This document shows positions 1 to 7,563 of a stretch of DNA of 64,000 nucleotides, piece by piece. The stretch covers positions 124,001 through 188,000 of the forward strand of contig CAJXJY010000005.1 in assembly GCA_913055875.1 (NCBI GenBank), read 5' to 3'. This DNA comes from an uncultured Altererythrobacter sp. Its GTDB lineage: Bacteria; Pseudomonadota; Alphaproteobacteria; Sphingomonadales; Sphingomonadaceae. Position 1 is the stretch's first letter; each line of letters starts with the position of its first letter. The position numbers were made by a program, and so were the translations under genes. The notes beneath the pieces were generated by a model. That model worked only from the letters and a program-made list of their open reading frames with translations, was not told where the DNA came from and did not search any database.

Positions 1-1
1 C

Positions 2-169
2 AAGCTCGCGCGCGGCTACGAGCCGGTCCGGACATGGTCGGCGCACTGGATCGCCGATCCGGGCTTCCGCGCGGCGGTGTCCGAGTTCCTCGAACGCGAG
101 CGCGCCGGCGTGTCGGTCGACCAAGGTTATCTGGCCGAACGGATGCCGTTCAAAAAATCGTCATCCTGA
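2..169 (+). CDS. C-terminal end of a FemAB-like GNAT acyltransferase (COG3146/DUF482-like), 5' truncated
   Basis: An open frame enters from the left edge and gives 55 residues before TGA. The stretch with Y-E-P-V-R-T-W-S-A-H-W followed by DPGFR and a Glu/Arg-rich end resembles the C-terminus of the predicted N-acyltransferases of COG3146 (FemAB-like fold) that I recall from sphingomonads. Substrate and role are unknown. The last codons and the TGA lie inside a REP-type repeat (CGTCATCCTGACG), so the repeat appears to supply the natural stop and perhaps the final Ser-Ser-Ser. Family assignment rests on a short tail only. Confidence 0.6.
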   Translation, partial: KLARGYEPVRTWSAHWIADPGFRAAVSEFLERERAGVSVDQGYLAERMPFKKSSS

Positions 170-286
170 CGAAAGTCAGGACCTTTCTCAGCCTAGAAAT
201 GGATTTGCCTGAGATTCCCGCTTGCCCGAATGGCAGTTTATCCAGAGCGGCTGGCTTGCCAGCCAGCCGAAGGGGGGAATGACGGG
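159..286. repeat. REP-type repeat pair between convergent genes
   Basis: The left end is CGTCATCCTGACG followed by AAAGTCAGGACC, a short hairpin built on CCTGAC/GTCAGG. An inner palindrome GGCTGGCTTGCCAGCC lies near 250, and the right end reads GAATGACGGG, the complement of a CGTCATTC start. This is the usual bounded pair of inward-facing REP arms seen in sphingomonad genomes. It overlaps the stop codon of the gene on its left and abuts the stop codon of the Sel1 gene on its right. Confidence 0.65.
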
Positions 287-616
287 TTACGCCACCTTGC
301 GCTCGTCGCGCGCCAGCCATTCGCGCGCGCGGCGTTGCGCTTCGGCGATTTCGCGCGCGGTCATCTCGTCGGAGATGTCGGCGCGGCACCAGGCGGCTTC
401 CTCGTGACCCGCGACCGCGGCGAGATTGAACCATTTGTGCGCCTCGATCAGGTCGCACGGCGCGCCGTGGCTGCCGGTCGAAAAGGCGATGCCGAGATCG
501 TAATAGGCGCTCGTCTCGCCCTGGGCGGCGGCGGCGAGGCAATTCGCCACCAGCATGTCGGCTTCGCCGGTATCGGCCGGTGTGGCGGTGGCGCCTTCGA
601 TAGGAGTGAGCTTCAT
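287..616 (-). CDS. Sel1-repeat (tetratricopeptide-like) small protein
   Basis: A protein of 109 residues carries one clear Sel1-like motif pair: an Ala-rich helix with AAAQGETSAYYDLG, then a DLIEAHKWFNLAA segment followed by AGHEEAAWCRADI. The A-x-x-W-F-x-x-A-A pattern is the hallmark of these alpha-solenoid repeats, which serve as protein-protein adaptors. No signal peptide is visible, so a cytoplasmic role is likely. The ATG at 616 is preferred because GGGGGA then has about 8 nt spacing; the ATG at 622 would sit 2 nt from it. A CtrA-like box lies 66-80 nt upstream. Confidence 0.75.
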   Translation of the reverse strand: MKLTPIEGATATPADTGEADMLVANCLAAAAQGETSAYYDLGIAFSTGSHGAPCDLIEAHKWFNLAAVAGHEEAAWCRADISDEMTAREIAEAQRRAREWLARDERKVA

Positions 617-681
617 TTCCATGTCCCCCGATGTCGCGGCGGTTCCCTTCCGCCGATGAGAGGGAGTTCAGCGGCTTATGG

Positions 682-696
682 TCAACAAATGGTTAA
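682..696 (-). promoter_or_regulatory. Candidate CtrA-binding box (TTAA-N7-TTGA on the minus strand)
   Basis: On the plus strand the site reads TCAA, seven bases, TTAA. That is one mismatch from the established CtrA consensus TTAA-N7-TTAA. It lies between the divergent Sel1 gene (start 616) and dksA (start 894), at a promoter-proximal distance for the Sel1 gene. CtrA itself is encoded in this window. Such a short site will occur by chance now and then, so this is suggestive only. Confidence 0.4.
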
Positions 697-893
697 TGCG
701 GCGCCGAAAAATTTCGTTCGCCCATGTTTTCAGTCGCGGTGGACGGCAAATCGGGACCGGTGCCGGATTGCGCCTTGTGCCTGTTCCTAGTGCCGACTAT
801 AGGCGCGCCCAGCGGGTCGCCGGAGCTGTCGGAAAAGTCCGAAGCTGCAGGATCGGGGCGCCTGCCGTATCGCATTCGGGCTGAGAGGACTGT

Positions 894-1352
894 ATGACCG
901 CCGCTGCCAGCAAGGACCAGAAGGTCCTTGAAAAAGCGAAGAAATCCTTCGAGCCGGACTACGTCCCCGGCGACGACGAAGAGTATATGAGCGCCAAGCA
1001 GCTCGATTATTTCCGGATGCTGCTGCTCGAATGGAAGAAGTCGATCCACGACGCCGCCGACCTCACGCTGCAGTCGCTGCAGGACGGGCCGATCCGCGAA
1101 CCCGACCTGACCGACCGCGCTTCGAGCGAAACCGACTGGGGCATCGAACTCAGGACGCGCGACCGGCAGCGCAAGCTGATCGCCAAGATCGATTCCGCGC
1201 TGCGCCGCATCGATGCGGGCGAATACGGCTATTGCGAGGTGACCGGCGATCCGATTGGCCTCAGGCGCCTGATCGCCCGCCCGGTCGCGACGATGACGGT
1301 CGAAGCGCAGGAAGCGCACGAGAGGCGCGAGAAAATCTCGCGCGACGACTGA
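894..1352 (+). CDS. dksA: RNA polymerase-binding transcription factor DksA, single-cysteine type
   Basis: DksA binds in the secondary channel of RNA polymerase and, with ppGpp, tunes rRNA and amino acid promoters. The 152-residue protein keeps the coiled-coil tip acidic residues D71 and D74 in the segment EPDLTDRAS, at the same positions as in E. coli. The C-terminal globular region has C114, but the other three zinc positions are T117, T135 and A138, so a canonical four-Cys finger cannot form. A single-cysteine DksA is known from Rhodobacter sphaeroides and is functional. The start ATG follows GAGAGGACTGT, a reasonable ribosome binding site. Confidence 0.93.
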   Translation: MTAAASKDQKVLEKAKKSFEPDYVPGDDEEYMSAKQLDYFRMLLLEWKKSIHDAADLTLQSLQDGPIREPDLTDRASSETDWGIELRTRDRQRKLIAKIDSALRRIDAGEYGYCEVTGDPIGLRRLIARPVATMTVEAQEAHERREKISRDD

Positions 1353-1379
1353 CGTCCCGATGCGATCGGGCACGCATAC

Positions 1380-1394
1380 TTAAACTTTCTTTAG
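1380..1394 (+). promoter_or_regulatory. Candidate CtrA-binding box upstream of the PilZ gene
   Basis: The sequence TTAA-ACTTTCT-TTAG differs by one base from the CtrA consensus TTAA-N7-TTAA and lies about 90 nt before the PilZ-domain gene. PilZ and motility functions are common CtrA targets in alphaproteobacteria, which makes this the most plausible of the three CtrA-like boxes in the window. Confidence 0.45.
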
Positions 1395-1484
1395 CCATTA
1401 TCGGGTTAAACGGAACGCGGCTGCGGCGCACAAGCGTCGTGCCGTGCGTAGGATCTGTAGCTTTCGAAGGGGATCATCACCGGC

Positions 1485-1859
1485 ATGTCTGCGGTCGACA
1501 CCAGGAACATCGCGCGCGACAGCCTGTTTCTTCTCGCCGCCATCCGCGTGGATGACGGCATGGACGAGCACAGGGTCAAGGTGCGCAACCTGTCGGCGGG
1601 CGGCATGATGGCCGAGGGCGATCTCAAGGTCGAACGCGGGACGCGGGTGGAAGTCGACCTGCGCAATATAGGCTGGGTCCGCGGGACGGTCGCCTGGGTG
1701 CAGGACAATCGCTGCGGCATCGCCTTCGTCGAGGAAATCGATCCCAAACTGCCGCGCGCCAGCGTCAACGCTTCGGGCGATTTGAGCACGCCGCGCTTCG
1801 TGCGCTCGGCTTCGCTCGTGCGCGGCCAGACCGATCCCTCGCGCCTGCGCAAGATCTGA
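1485..1859 (+). CDS. PilZ-domain protein (possible c-di-GMP effector)
   Basis: The 124-residue protein is a single PilZ barrel. The motif N-L-S-A-G-G (residues 35-40) matches the (D/N)xSxxG element, preceded by basic residues in HRVKVR. The upstream RxxxR motif is not canonical: R11 in ARDSLFLLAAIR is the nearest candidate. The stretch GTVAWVQDNRCGIAF is the typical final PilZ beta strands. It may bind c-di-GMP and act on motility or envelope functions, but the weak RxxxR leaves ligand binding open. A CtrA-like box lies upstream and the gene stands alone, followed by composite repeat unit 1. Confidence 0.8.
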   Translation: MSAVDTRNIARDSLFLLAAIRVDDGMDEHRVKVRNLSAGGMMAEGDLKVERGTRVEVDLRNIGWVRGTVAWVQDNRCGIAFVEEIDPKLPRASVNASGDLSTPRFVRSASLVRGQTDPSRLRKI

Positions 1860-1916
1860 CGGCGGCATACCCGCCACACCATACAATCGAAGCTGACCGC
1901 CGCCGCTTGTGCTGGT

Positions 1917-2210
1917 GGAGTCGTTTTCGGCTTCGCCGAAGCGGCACCGGCCCGCTCCTCCTCTCGGAATCTTTGTTGCGTGCGGGCCAGACCTCCGTCT
2001 GGCCCTTGCTGTTCCATCCCACGCCCCCACCCGGCCACCCCGACGATAGTAACCTATGGGTGGCCGGGTGGGGGCGTGGGATGGAACAGCCCCGGCGGAC
2101 CGACACTTGCCACGACACGACAGGTCGCCTCACCGCCGGATAACATAAAATCCGAGTGGAGGAGCGGGCCGGTGCCGTTATCGTTTCAGCTTTGCCGAAA
2201 CAGAGTCTAG
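1917..2210. repeat. Composite nested-palindrome repeat, unit 1 (E-B-D-core-A-B-E)
   Basis: This is the most complete copy. From left to right: a terminal hairpin GTCGTTTTCGGCTTCGCCG (module E); half arm GCGGCACCGGCCCGCTCC; hairpin D (stem GGGCCAGAC at 1984-1992, loop CTCC, stem GTCTGGCCC at 1997-2005); the core palindrome at 2008-2090 with arms starting GCTGTTCC and tip GATAGTAACCTAT; module A (CCGGCGG...CCGCCGG) at about 2091-2142; a second half arm; and terminal module E ending in CTAG at 2207-2210. The right end lies only 10 bp before the start codon of the next gene, so the unit fills its 5' leader. Confidence 0.85.
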
Positions 2211-2220
2211 GGATCGCGCG

Positions 2221-3693
2221 ATGAGATTCCGCCCGCTCACCGCACTATTGCTTGCCGCCGCGCTGGCTCCGGCCGCTTGCGGCGCGTCGGAGGACGATGC
2301 GGTGTTCGACATCGCCTTCATCGGCGAGCCGGGCGAATTGCAGGAGGGCGGCCTGCGCCTCTCGCCTGCCGGGCAGCATCTGCGCGCCGCGACGCGCGAG
2401 GGCCTGGTCGCGCTGAGCGAGGACGGCGAAATCGTTCCCGCCATCGCCGAGCGCTGGATCGTCGCCGACGAGGGGTCGAGCTATATCTTCCGCTTGCGCA
2501 ATAGCGAGTGGCGCGACGGCGGGCCGATCACCGGGCCGCAGGTACGCGACCGGTTGCGCCGGACCATAGAGCGCCTCGCAGACACCTCGCTCGGGCTCGA
2601 CCTGGCGCAGGTCGCGCAGGTGCGGGCGATGACCGGACGCGTGGTCGAAATCCGCCTCAAGAGCCCGATGCCCGATTTTCTCCATCTGCTCGCGCAGCCG
2701 GAAATGGGGCTGGAGCGCGACGGCGAAGGCACCGGACCGCTGTCCGCGGCGGCCGATCGCGAAACGCTCGTGCTTACCGCCGAGCCACCCTCGCGCCGCG
2801 GCCTGCCCGAGAGCGAAAACTGGCGCGAGGGATTCCGCGAGCTGCATGCCCGCGCGCTGCCGCCGGCCGAAGCGGTCGAGGCTTTCGAAACCGGCCGCGC
2901 CGACCTGGTGCTGAACGGCACGATCGCCGACCTCCCGCTCGCGGATATCGGGGCGCTCTCGCGCGGAACGGTGCGGCTCGACGCCGCGCTCGGACTGTTC
3001 GGGCTCGAAGTGCGCAACGAGGACGGCTTCCTTGCCAGCGTCGCCAATCGCGAGGCGGTGGCGATGGCTATCGACCGCTCGACGCTGATGCAGCCGTTCA
3101 ATGTCGGCGGGTGGGCGCAGACCACGCGCATCGTCGCGCCCGGCCTGCCCGACGATGCCGGCGCGGTCGGCGAACGCTGGCAGGACATGACGATCGAGCA
3201 GCGTCAGGCGATCGCCGCGGGCCGGGTCGCCGATTGGGAGCGTGCGACGGGCGAGGACCTGGTGCTGAATATCCACCTGCCGCCGGGACCGGGATCCGAC
3301 CGGCTGTTCTCGCGCATCGCGCTCGGGCTTGCCGCAGCGGGCATCGCTGCCCGGCGCAGCGACCGGCTGCGCACGTCCGATCTCGCGCTCAAGGACCGGC
3401 TCGCGCGCTATGCCGGCGCGCGCTGGTATCTCAACCAGTTCCATTGCCTGCTGGCGCAGGGGCCCTGTTCGGAGGAGGCGGACGAACTGGTGCGGCAATC
3501 GCTGTCGGTGGCCGATCCCGCGCGCAAGGCAGCGCTGCTGGCCGAAGCCGAGCGCGCGCTGACCGATGCCAATGTCTACATCCCGCTCGGCGCGCCGATC
3601 CGCTGGTCGCTGGTGCGCGGCGGGGTGACCGGCTTCGAGGAGAACCGCTGGAGCGTGCATCCCTTGTTCCCGCTGGCGCAGCGCGGGATTTAA
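2221..3693 (+). CDS. ABC transporter substrate-binding protein, peptide/opine family (SBP_bac_5), putative lipoprotein
   Basis: The 490-residue protein has the features of DppA/OppA-type extracellular solute-binding proteins. It has an N-terminal hydrophobic segment ending LAPAAC (C20, an imperfect lipobox). A 'TREGLVALSEDGEIVPAIAE' region is followed by W-x(n)-FRLR and REAVAMAIDR, which are characteristic of family 5. Such proteins capture peptides or related ligands for an ABC importer. No permease or ATPase gene is adjacent, so it is an orphan that may serve a distant transporter or have another periplasmic role. Composite repeats flank it closely on both sides; its TAA stop is followed within a few bases by unit 2. 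Confidence 0.82.
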   Translation: MRFRPLTALLLAAALAPAACGASEDDAVFDIAFIGEPGELQEGGLRLSPAGQHLRAATREGLVALSEDGEIVPAIAERWIVADEGSSYIFRLRNSEWRDGGPITGPQVRDRLRRTIERLADTSLGLDLAQVAQVRAMTGRVVEIRLKSPMPDFLHLLAQPEMGLERDGEGTGPLSAAADRETLVLTAEPPSRRGLPESENWREGFRELHARALPPAEAVEAFETGRADLVLNGTIADLPLADIGALSRGTVRLDAALGLFGLEVRNEDGFLASVANREAVAMAIDRSTLMQPFNVGGWAQTTRIVAPGLPDDAGAVGERWQDMTIEQRQAIAAGRVADWERATGEDLVLNIHLPPGPGSDRLFSRIALGLAAAGIAARRSDRLRTSDLALKDRLARYAGARWYLNQFHCLLAQGPCSEEADELVRQSLSVADPARKAALLAEAERALTDANVYIPLGAPIRWSLVRGGVTGFEENRWSVHPLFPLAQRGI

Positions 3694-3696
3694 GAT

Positions 3697-3988
3697 TTCC
3701 GGCGGTGGGAGTCCTTGTTGCGTGCGGGCCAGACCTCCGTCTGGCCCTTGCGGCACCGGCCCACTCCGACTCTATTTTCCGGCGGCTGGAAACCTGTCGC
3801 TATTTGGCAGTCATCTGACCGCCGGGGCTGTTCCGTCCCACTCCCCCACCCGGCCACCCATAGGTTACTATGGTCGGGGTGGCCGGGTGGGGGAGTGGGA
3901 CGGAACAGCCAAGGGAAGCACGGAGGTGCTTCCCGCACGCAACAAAAGACTCTCGTATTCGTTTCGACTTTGCCCGAACCGGGTCTAG
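3697..3988. repeat. Composite nested-palindrome repeat, unit 2
   Basis: The unit contains hairpin D (GGGCCAGAC at 3726-3734, loop CTCC, GTCTGGCCC at 3739-3747), a half arm GCGGCACCGGCCCACTCC, module A at about 3774-3826, the core palindrome at 3827-3909 (outer arms GCTGTTCCGTCCC, tip in the opposite orientation, ATAGGTTACTATGG), and a second hairpin D on the other strand with a different stem (GGGAAGCAC at 3913-3921, loop GGAG, GTGCTTCCC at 3926-3934, then GCACGCAACAA). It ends with an E-like segment and CTAG at 3985-3988. It lies between two co-directional genes. Confidence 0.85.
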
Positions 3989-4020
3989 CATGGCCCATTC
4001 GATCGATACGGAGAACCGCC

Positions 4021-4437
4021 ATGACCCAGCCCGAGCGCCCGCAGCCGATGGGCTTCGAACTGCCGACCGGGACCGATCCGGTCTCGATCCGCAAGCGGAT
4101 CGAGGCGATGGAGCAGCTGCTCGAGCGCAGCTTCACCATTCCCGGCGTGAACTATCCCGTCGGGCTCGATTCGATCGTCGGACTGGTGCCGGTGCTGGGC
4201 GATATCGTCACCACCGCGATGGGCGCGTATATCGTGTGGGAAGCGAAGAATCTCGGTCTGCCGAAATGGAAGATCTGGCGCATGGCGGGCAATGTCGGCT
4301 TCGACGCGTTGCTCGGCGCGGTCCCGGTGGTGGGCGACGCGGCGGACTTCCTGTTCCGCTCGAACACGCGCAACCTGCGGATCGTCAAGAAGCATCTCGA
4401 CAAGCACCATCCCTCGTCGCGGGTGATCGAGGGGTAG
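4021..4437 (+). CDS. DUF4112-type small membrane-associated protein
   Basis: The 138-residue protein has the pattern I associate with DUF4112: a polar N-terminus, the segment 'GLDSIVGLVPVLGDIVTTAM' (about residues 49-68), then 'FDALLGAVPVVGDAADFLF' (about 99-117) and a basic tail. The two G-L-x-P-V-x-G-D repeats are hydrophobic hairpins likely to dip into the inner membrane. The function is unknown. The ATG at 4021 follows GGAGAACCGCC, a good ribosome binding site. The frame stays open far upstream through repeat unit 2, but those upstream starts have no support. Confidence 0.8.
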   Translation: MTQPERPQPMGFELPTGTDPVSIRKRIEAMEQLLERSFTIPGVNYPVGLDSIVGLVPVLGDIVTTAMGAYIVWEAKNLGLPKWKIWRMAGNVGFDALLGAVPVVGDAADFLFRSNTRNLRIVKKHLDKHHPSSRVIEG

Positions 4438-4454
4438 TTCGGGGAGTGAGGGAT

Positions 4455-4680
4455 TTGATTTTCCGGCGGTGACTTGACTTGTCGCTCGGTGGCAATCGTC
4501 GGACCGCCGGGTGCGGCACCAGCCCACTCCCCCACCCTTCCACCCTTAGGATACTAAAGTCGGGGTGGAAGGGTGGGGGAGTGGGCTGGTGCCGCAAGCT
4601 CATGACGGACGTCATGAGCGCACCCAACAAAAATTCGCCGCAAGGGACGCACGGACGTGCGGCCCGCACGCAACAAATAC
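4455..4680. repeat. Composite nested-palindrome repeat, unit 3
   Basis: Module A (TTTTCCGGCGGTGA...GACCGCCGGG, about 4456-4511) is followed by a core palindrome at 4512-4596 of the TTCC subtype (arms CCCACCCTTCCACCC and its complement, tip TTAGGATACTAA). Two hairpin D copies follow: stem GCTCATGAC at 4598-4606 with loop GGAC, then stem GGGACGCAC at 4644-4652 with loop GGAC. Both are followed by GCAC(C/G)CAACAA. This tandem of two D hairpins with unrelated stems is one of the clearest views of stem replacement. Confidence 0.85.
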
Positions 4681-4724
4681 CAATTAGTTTCAATCGAGAC
4701 CGTCGCGCGCTAAGGCTCCGGCCC

Positions 4725-5516
4725 ATGACGCAGGACGTTACCTACTCCTCCTATCTAGACCTCGAGCGGATCCTGTCGGCGCAGCATCCGGTCTCGGGCG
4801 CGCATGACGAGATGCTGTTCATCGTCGTCCACCAGGCGAGCGAGCTGTGGCTCAAGCTGTGCCTGCACGAATTGGGCGAAGCGCGCGAACGGATCGTCGC
4901 CGACGATCTGCGCCCCGCCTTCAAGATGCTCGCCCGCGTCGCGCGCGCGCAGGGCCAGCTGATCCAGAGCTGGGACGTGCTCAGCACGATGACCCCGCAC
5001 GACTATTCGACCGTGCGTCCGCATCTGGGCAATTCGAGCGGGTTCCAGAGCGCGCAGTACCGGATGATGGAATTCCTCCTCGGCGGGCGCAATCCGGACA
5101 TGATCACCATGCACGAGGCGGTGCCCGACGTGGCCGAAGAGTTGCGCGAGGAAATGGCGCGCAGGAGCATCTATGCCGAGACGATCCACCTGCTGTCGCG
5201 GCGCGGCTTCGATATTCCGGCGGATGTGCTCGAACGCGATCACGGCAGCCCGTGGGAACATTCCGAAGCGGTCGAGGCGGCATGGGCGGAAATCTATCGC
5301 CATCCGAACAAGCACTGGGACCTCTACGAACTGGCTGAAAAGCTGGTCGATCTCGAATACCATTTCCAGCGCTGGCGGTTCGGGCATCTCAAGACCGTCG
5401 AACGCATCATCGGCTTCAAGAAGGGCACCGGCGGGACCCCCGGCGTGCCCTATCTCGCGGGGGTGCTGAAACAGGCCTTCTTCCCCGAACTGCTGAGCGT
5501 GCGGACGGCGTTGTGA
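4725..5516 (+). CDS. kynA: Tryptophan 2,3-dioxygenase
   Basis: This haem enzyme opens the indole ring of L-tryptophan to N-formylkynurenine, the first step of the kynurenine pathway. The 263-residue protein has the family motifs DEMLFIVVHQASELWLK (substrate-side His36), HDYSTVRPHLGNSSGFQS, the proximal haem ligand His221 in RFGHLKTVERIIG, and the GTGGT loop (234-238) that clamps the substrate. The length is normal for bacterial enzymes. The ATG at 4725 is chosen because homology begins there; the frame is open upstream through repeat unit 3. It overlaps kynU by four bases (GTGA), indicating an operon. Confidence 0.95.
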   Translation: MTQDVTYSSYLDLERILSAQHPVSGAHDEMLFIVVHQASELWLKLCLHELGEARERIVADDLRPAFKMLARVARAQGQLIQSWDVLSTMTPHDYSTVRPHLGNSSGFQSAQYRMMEFLLGGRNPDMITMHEAVPDVAEELREEMARRSIYAETIHLLSRRGFDIPADVLERDHGSPWEHSEAVEAAWAEIYRHPNKHWDLYELAEKLVDLEYHFQRWRFGHLKTVERIIGFKKGTGGTPGVPYLAGVLKQAFFPELLSVRTAL

Positions 5517-6736
5517 GCCTGCTCGACGAGGCGCGCGAACTCGATGCCGCCGATCCGCTGGCGGAATATCGCGCGCGTTTCGAGCTGCCCGAAGGCATCA
5601 TTTATCTCGACGGCAATTCGCTCGGCTGCCTGCCGAAATCGACGCCCGCGCGGCTCGAGCGGGTCGTGCGCGACGAGTGGGGCGGGGACCTGATCCGCAG
5701 CTGGAATAGCAACGACTGGATATCGCTGCCGCAGCGCGTCGGTGCGAAGATCGCCCCGCTGATCGGGGCCGAACCGGACGAGGTGATCGCCTGCGACAGC
5801 ACCAGCGTGAACCTGTTCAAGCTGATCGCTGCGGCGCTGCAGATGCGGCCGGGCAGGAAGACGATCCTCAGCGAGCCGGGCAATTTCCCGACCGATCTCT
5901 ACATGATCGAAGGGCTCGAACGGCAGGGGCTGGCCGAGCGCCGGCTGGCGGAGCGCGAGCAGCTGGCCGAGGCGCTCGGCGAGGATGTCGCGCTGCTGAT
6001 GCTGACGCATGTCCACTACAAGACCGGCGCGACCCACGACATGGCGGCGCTGACCCGCGCTGCGCATGGGGCGGGCGCGCTGGTGCTGTGGGACCTGTCG
6101 CATTCGGGTGGCGCACTGCCGGTGTACCTGAACGATTGTGAAGCGGATTTCGCGGTCGGCTGCGGCTACAAGTATTTGAACGGCGGCCCCGGCGCGCCGG
6201 CCTGGGCCTTCGTCGCGAAGCGGCATCACGACGCCGTGCGGCAGCCGCTGACCGGCTGGATGGGCCACGCCGCCCCGTTCGCCTTCGCCGACGATTACGA
6301 GGCCGCTGCGGGCATCGACCGGCTGCTCTGCGGCACCCCGCCGATCCTCGGCCTCGCCGCGCTGGAGGTGGGCGTCGAACTGCTGGCCGAGATCGGCGTC
6401 GACCGCCTCTACGCCAAGTCGCAGGCGCTGTCCGAATTCTTCCTCAAGTGCCTCGCCGGATGCGGGATCGATCTCGACCTCGTCAGCCCGCCGCGCTCGG
6501 ACGAGCGCGGCAGCCAGCTCTCCTTCCGCCACCCGGAAGCCTACGCCATCTGCCAGGCCCTGATCGCGCGCGGCGTGATCGGCGATTTCCGCGACCCCGA
6601 TATCCTGCGCCTCGGCTTCGCGCCCGCCTATCTGCGCTTCGCCGACATGGCCGAGGCGGCGCGGCACCTGGCCGAGGTGTTCGAAAGCGGCGAGTGGCAG
6701 CGGGAAGAATTCCGCGAACGAGCGGCGGTGACGTAG
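5513..6736 (+). CDS. kynU: Kynureninase
   Basis: This PLP enzyme cleaves kynurenine to anthranilate and alanine. The 407-residue protein has the fold type I motifs: YLDGNSLGCLPK near the N-terminus, DSTSVNLFKL (95-104), the substrate/PLP aspartate region WDLSHSGG, and the Schiff-base lysine K220 in CGYKYLNGGPGAP. It starts with GTG overlapping the kynA stop, so the two are translationally coupled. A formamidase (kynB) is not next to them. The stop at 6734-6736 is followed after 4 nt by a REP-type repeat that probably forms the transcript 3' end. Confidence 0.95.
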   Translation: MSLLDEARELDAADPLAEYRARFELPEGIIYLDGNSLGCLPKSTPARLERVVRDEWGGDLIRSWNSNDWISLPQRVGAKIAPLIGAEPDEVIACDSTSVNLFKLIAAALQMRPGRKTILSEPGNFPTDLYMIEGLERQGLAERRLAEREQLAEALGEDVALLMLTHVHYKTGATHDMAALTRAAHGAGALVLWDLSHSGGALPVYLNDCEADFAVGCGYKYLNGGPGAPAWAFVAKRHHDAVRQPLTGWMGHAAPFAFADDYEAAAGIDRLLCGTPPILGLAALEVGVELLAEIGVDRLYAKSQALSEFFLKCLAGCGIDLDLVSPPRSDERGSQLSFRHPEAYAICQALIARGVIGDFRDPDILRLGFAPAYLRFADMAEAARHLAEVFESGEWQREEFRERAAVT

Positions 6737-6740
6737 CTTT

Positions 6741-6833
6741 CGTCACCCTGAACTTGTTTCAGGGTCCATCTCGCCTTTTTGGGCGAAGGACGCAGACTGA
6801 AGGATGGATGCTGAAACAAGTTCAGCATGACGG
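6741..6833. repeat. REP-type inverted pair after kynU
   Basis: The left arm CGTCACCCTGAACTTGTTTC with AGGGTCCA and the right arm TGGATGCTGAAAC with AAGTTCAGCATGACG are imperfect inverted copies of one another, each containing a CTGAA/TTCAG hairpin. The same element recurs at 31781-31873. It separates convergent genes (kynU and the HNH gene) and may act as a bidirectional transcript end. No RAYT transposase gene is visible in the window. Confidence 0.75.
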
Positions 6834-6844
6834 TGAGGAGGCGC

Positions 6845-7453
6845 TCACTCCTCCAGTTCGATATCCCAGTAGAGCCAGTCGCGCCACGTCTCGTGGAGGT
6901 AGTTCGGCGGGAACTGCTTGCCGTGCTGCTGCAACTGCCAGTGGGTCGGGCGGATCGGTTCGCAATGCAGCTGCATATGCGCCTGCTTCGGCGTGCGCCC
7001 GCCCTTCTTCATGTTGCACGGGGCGCAGGCGGTGGCGATGTTCTCCCACGTCGTCTTGCCGCCGAGCCGGCGCGGCACGACGTGGTCGAAGGTCAGGTGC
7101 TGCTCGCTGCCGCAATACTGGCACGCGAAACGGTCGCGCAGGAACAGGTTGAAGCGGGTGAAGGCGGGAAATTCGCTCGGCTTCACATATTGCTTCAACG
7201 CGATCACGCTCGGGATCTTCATATCGAGCGAGGGCGAGTGGACGTGCTTGTCGTAGCTTTCGATCACGTCCACGCGGTCGAGGAAGATCGCCTTGATCGC
7301 GGTCTGCCACGGCCACAGGCTGAGCGGGTAGTAGGATAGCGGGGTGTAATCCGCGTTGAGCACCAGCGAGGGACAGGACGACAGATTGCGTGTCGGATCC
7401 TCCTCGGCGCTCCTGAACCGCGCCGCACGTTCGATCAGTTCCGCCCTGAACAC
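6845..7453 (-). CDS. HNH endonuclease domain protein
   Basis: The 202-residue protein has an HNH nuclease module in its C-terminal half: zinc-binding C111-x2-C114, the catalytic D123-H124 in TFDHVVPRRLGG, then N138, and C143-x2-C146-N147 followed by KKGGRTP. The N-terminal half (LVLNADYTPLS...) is typical of a conserved bacterial HNH family of unknown biological role, possibly a housekeeping nuclease. A GTG start at 7453 is chosen because GGGAGGAG lies 7-8 nt upstream; an ATG at 7498 is the alternative and would add 15 residues. It is convergent with kynU and divergent from gluQ. Confidence 0.85.
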   Translation of the reverse strand: MFRAELIERAARFRSAEEDPTRNLSSCPSLVLNADYTPLSYYPLSLWPWQTAIKAIFLDRVDVIESYDKHVHSPSLDMKIPSVIALKQYVKPSEFPAFTRFNLFLRDRFACQYCGSEQHLTFDHVVPRRLGGKTTWENIATACAPCNMKKGGRTPKQAHMQLHCEPIRPTHWQLQQHGKQFPPNYLHETWRDWLYWDIELEE

Positions 7454-7563
7454 TTCGCGGCTCCTCCCTGATGCGCTGAAAATGCACTTGCGCATCAAAG
7501 CGTCAAGACTGTTACAGACAGGCTTTCCACAAGGATTTCCCCAAGGGGCATTCGAGCAACATC

